From NCBI GenBank assembly GCA_040756995.1, contig JBFLYK010000061.1, positions 1-37,905 on the forward strand: 37,905 bases of DNA, read 5' to 3'. The translations under genes and the position numbers were made by a program. Below the pieces are notes generated by a model that was given only the letters and a program-made list of their open reading frames with translations, did not search any database and was not told where the DNA came from. The stretch is from BP-133 sp040756995 (GTDB lineage: Bacteria > Actinomycetota > Acidimicrobiia > IMCC26256 > BP-133). Below, piece by piece: positions 36,097-37,905 of the stretch. Position 1 is the stretch's first letter. Each line of letters starts with the position of its first letter.

Positions 36097-36123
36097 TTCA
36101 CGGCCGGCTCCTACCGTCGTCGC
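36097..36123 (+). promoter_or_regulatory. met8-like gene promoter with shared 23-nt element
   Basis: 36097-36119 is the second copy of the element found at 30626-30648 (minus strand). TACCGT (36112-36117) lies six bases before the ATG at 36124, again with no ribosome site. Confidence 0.6.
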
Positions 36124-36801
36124 ATGCCCTTCCGTTATCCCGTGGCGCTCGAGCTGTCGGGGCGGCGCTGTGTGGTCACGGGCGGAGGCCGGGAGGCCGA
36201 AGGCAAGGCCCGGGCGCTGCTCGAGGCCGAGGCCGATGTCGTCGTCATCGCGCCCCGCGTCAGCGACGGGCTCGGCGATCTCATCCGGCGGGGCGAGATC
36301 ACCCACATCCCCCGCCGCTACCGGCGCGGCGACCTGGCCGGCGCCTTCCTGGTCATCGCCGCCGACTCCGACCGGGCGGTGCGGGCGGCGGTGTTCGCCG
36401 AAGCCGAGGCCGAGCGGGTGCTGTGCAACGCCGTCGACGACGTGGAGCACTGCCATTTCGCCGTTCCGTCGATCGTGCGGCGGGGAGAGTTGCTCCTCGC
36501 CATCTCCACCGGCGGACGGGCCCCGGCGCTGGCCAAGCGCCTCCGCCGCCGGCTCGGCGCCCAGTTCGGGTGGCAGTGGGAGGCGCTGGTCGACGTCCTC
36601 GGCGAGGTGCGGGCCGCCGCCCTCCCGAGGCGGACAGGCGACTTCGCCACCTGGGCGGCGTGCTGGAACGGCGTCCTCGACCGGGAGCAGGAGCTCCTCG
36701 ACCTCCTCGACGAGGGGCGGATCGACGAGGTCCGGGCCCGGATCTACAACGCTTTGAAGCCGGCCACCACGTCGGCCCACTTCTCCGGGTCGGTCCGGTA
36801 G
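36124..36801 (+). CDS. stand-alone precorrin-2 dehydrogenase / sirohydrochlorin ferrochelatase (Met8-like)
   Basis: The 225-residue product matches only the N-terminal half of CysG: RYPVALELSGRRCVVTGGGREAEGKARALL (NAD-binding), FLVIAADSDRAVRAAVF, LCNAVDDVEHCHFAVPSIVRRGELLLAISTGGRAPALAKRLRR. Here the VDD keeps the Asp that is Gln in the CysG fusion. It would oxidise precorrin-2 and insert iron to make siroheme. It is divergent from nirB and probably leaderless. Its last 58 bases overlap the end of the convergent oxidoreductase gene, so a slightly shorter ancestral C-terminus is possible. Confidence 0.92.
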   Translation: MPFRYPVALELSGRRCVVTGGGREAEGKARALLEAEADVVVIAPRVSDGLGDLIRRGEITHIPRRYRRGDLAGAFLVIAADSDRAVRAAVFAEAEAERVLCNAVDDVEHCHFAVPSIVRRGELLLAISTGGRAPALAKRLRRRLGAQFGWQWEALVDVLGEVRAAALPRRTGDFATWAACWNGVLDREQELLDLLDEGRIDEVRARIYNALKPATTSAHFSGSVR

Positions 36802-37757
36802 GGGGCGTAGAACGACAGGCGGTCGACGAGGTCGCCGTAGCGGGCCATGACGAGACCGGGGATCTCGCTGGTCGAGCCCCGCACGGCGAAGGCGTCGAGG
36901 ATGTCGTCGGTGATGACCTTCCCCATCTCCTTCCACGCCCCCCGCTTGGAGAGAGCGTTGAGCTCGTCCTGCACCTCGCCCCAGCCATGGGTCTCGAGGA
37001 CGGGGCGGTAGGCGGGAGTGGAGCCGTAGAAGGCGATCTGCTCGCGCACCGCGGCGTCGGCCTTCTGCCATTCCTCGTCGGTCTCGCCGGTGACGATGAA
37101 CGTCGGGAACGACAGCTGGATGTCGGCCCGCGTCCGCCCGCTCCGGGCCAGCCCCCGCTCGAGGGCCGGCAGCGTCGTCTCCCGGATGTACTTCTCGGTC
37201 GAGAAGCCGTGGACGAACATGCCGTCGCAGACCTCGCCGACGATTTCGGTCATCTTCTCCCCCACCGCGGCGAGGAAGATCCGGGGAGTTCCGTAGCCGG
37301 TCGGGCCGGGATTGAAGAACGGCGTCATCAGCGTGTGGCGGTAGAACTCGCCCTCGAAGCGGAGCGGCTCGTCCTCCTCCCACGTGCGCCAGATGGCCCG
37401 GGTGGCCAGGATCAGTTCCCGCATCCGGGCCGCCGGACGGTCGAACTGGGCGCTGAAGCGCTTCTCGATGTGGGCCTTGATCTGCGATCCGAGCCCGAGG
37501 ACGAACCGGCCCTTGGAGAACCGCTGGAGGTCGTGGCCGATATGGGCCAGATGCATCGGCGAGCGGGGGAAGGCCACGGCGATGGCGGTGGCGAGCTCGA
37601 GCCGGTCGGTGTGCTCGGCGGCCAGGACCAGGGGGAAGAACGGGTCGTGCTTCGTCTCAGCCGTGTACAGCCCGTCGTAGCCGAGTGCCTCGATGCGACG
37701 GGCCCGGGGGCCGATCGTCTCGAGGTCACCGGCCATCACCGTCGCATCGATCTTCAT
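36744..37757 (-). CDS. LLM-class F420-dependent oxidoreductase
   Basis: The 337-residue product is a luciferase-like TIM-barrel flavin/F420 oxidoreductase: MKIDATVMAGDLETIGPRARRIEALGYDGLYTAET, DRLELATAIAVAFPRSPMHLAHIGHDLQRFSKGRFVLGLGSQIKAHIEKRF, GTPRIFLAAVGEKMTEIVGEVCDGMFVHGF. These resemble the actinobacterial F420 (TIGR03617-type) group, which suggests that the organism makes F420. The substrate is unknown. The ATG at 37757 has AGAAAG about nine bases ahead; an ATG three codons earlier is possible. Its 3' end overlaps the met8-like gene on the opposite strand. Confidence 0.9.
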   Translation of the reverse strand: MKIDATVMAGDLETIGPRARRIEALGYDGLYTAETKHDPFFPLVLAAEHTDRLELATAIAVAFPRSPMHLAHIGHDLQRFSKGRFVLGLGSQIKAHIEKRFSAQFDRPAARMRELILATRAIWRTWEEDEPLRFEGEFYRHTLMTPFFNPGPTGYGTPRIFLAAVGEKMTEIVGEVCDGMFVHGFSTEKYIRETTLPALERGLARSGRTRADIQLSFPTFIVTGETDEEWQKADAAVREQIAFYGSTPAYRPVLETHGWGEVQDELNALSKRGAWKEMGKVITDDILDAFAVRGSTSEIPGLVMARYGDLVDRLSFYAPYRTDPEKWADVVAGFKAL

Positions 37758-37852
37758 GGGCGGCATCTTTCTCGAAGGCCCACCTTGCACGTGAATCGTG
37801 AGACACCTCGACCATCCACCTTCTGAGCAGGTGGGCGAGAGAGGGTCTGACC

Positions 37853-37905
37853 ATGGCACCGACGAAGTCGAGCCTCAATGGCCGGGGCAAGCGCAAGGCG
37901 CTGGT
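37853..37905 (+). CDS. start of an unidentified gene (partial, runs off the window)
   Basis: ATG 37853 has GAGGG seven bases upstream and opens a basic N-terminus (MAPTKSSLNGRGKRKAL) that continues past the end of the window. Only 17 residues are visible, so no family can be named. It is divergent from the LLM oxidoreductase across about 95 bp. Confidence 0.5.
   Translation, partial: MAPTKSSLNGRGKRKAL

Overview
The window is high-GC chromosomal DNA from an actinomycete-type bacterium, most likely an Acidimicrobiia-like member of the Actinomycetota. This is an inference. It rests on extreme GC codon bias, frequent GTG/TTG starts, an F420-type luciferase-like oxidoreductase, the homodimeric AceE-type pyruvate dehydrogenase, NHL plus 'GYWLVASDGGIFAFGDAGFFGS'-type repeat proteins, and an LPxTG surface protein. 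A run of ten Ns (8802-8811) shows a scaffolded draft assembly. The window starts inside one gene and ends inside another.

Layout. 1-1281 (minus): an ECF sigma factor and a coupled single-pass membrane protein, probably its anti-sigma factor. 1444-5897 (minus): a quinone-oxidoreductase-like MDR enzyme, a secreted NHL beta-propeller protein with 42-residue repeats, and a secreted Ala/Gln/Val-rich protein. 6136-9230 (plus): a class II aldolase, an ornithine-type decarboxylase and a DMT transporter broken by the N gap. 9383-11158: a tiny secreted peptide, tRNA-Val(CAC), an acetoacetate-decarboxylase-like protein, a cold-shock protein and a small CxxC acidic protein. 11175-17342: AceE, a lytic transglycosylase lipoprotein, a hypothetical protein, a phosphodiester-glycosidase-family protein and a 46-residue ORF. 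17474-19250 (minus): EtfB-EtfA. 19393-21862 (plus): an apparent operon of a Cas4/AddB-like iron-sulfur nuclease, a RadC/JAB-like protein without its metal motif, and a geranylgeranyl-reductase-family flavoprotein, closed by a terminator. 21863-22659: an unusually AT-rich, palindrome-rich intergenic region. 22660-27900: a 1746-residue, roughly 43-unit thrombospondin-type-3 calcium-repeat protein with a sortase signal. 27959-29400: EthD, VapBC and SCP2 proteins. 29442-36801: assimilatory nitrite reductase and siroheme genes (nirB-nirD-hemD-like-cysG, a hemD-winged-helix gene, and a divergent stand-alone precorrin-2 dehydrogenase). 36744-37905: an LLM-class flavin oxidoreductase and the first codons of another gene.

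How the genes work together. NirBD reduces nitrite to ammonia and needs siroheme. HemD-like proteins, the CysG fusion and the stand-alone Met8-like protein supply that cofactor. The CysG dehydrogenase domain appears to lack the conserved Asp, while the stand-alone copy keeps it. A 23-nt promoter element is shared, with two mismatches, by the hemD-winged-helix gene and the met8-like gene. AceE and EtfAB belong to central carbon and electron flow. Nine genes have a TANNNT-type -10 hexamer only 6-9 nt before the start codon, which suggests widespread leaderless transcription.

Candidates for something undescribed are the nuclease/degenerate-RadC/reductase operon, the 53-residue secreted peptide gene, the operator cluster before the giant calcium-repeat protein, and the division of labour among the siroheme paralogues. 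All function calls come from reading motifs by eye; no database search was run.
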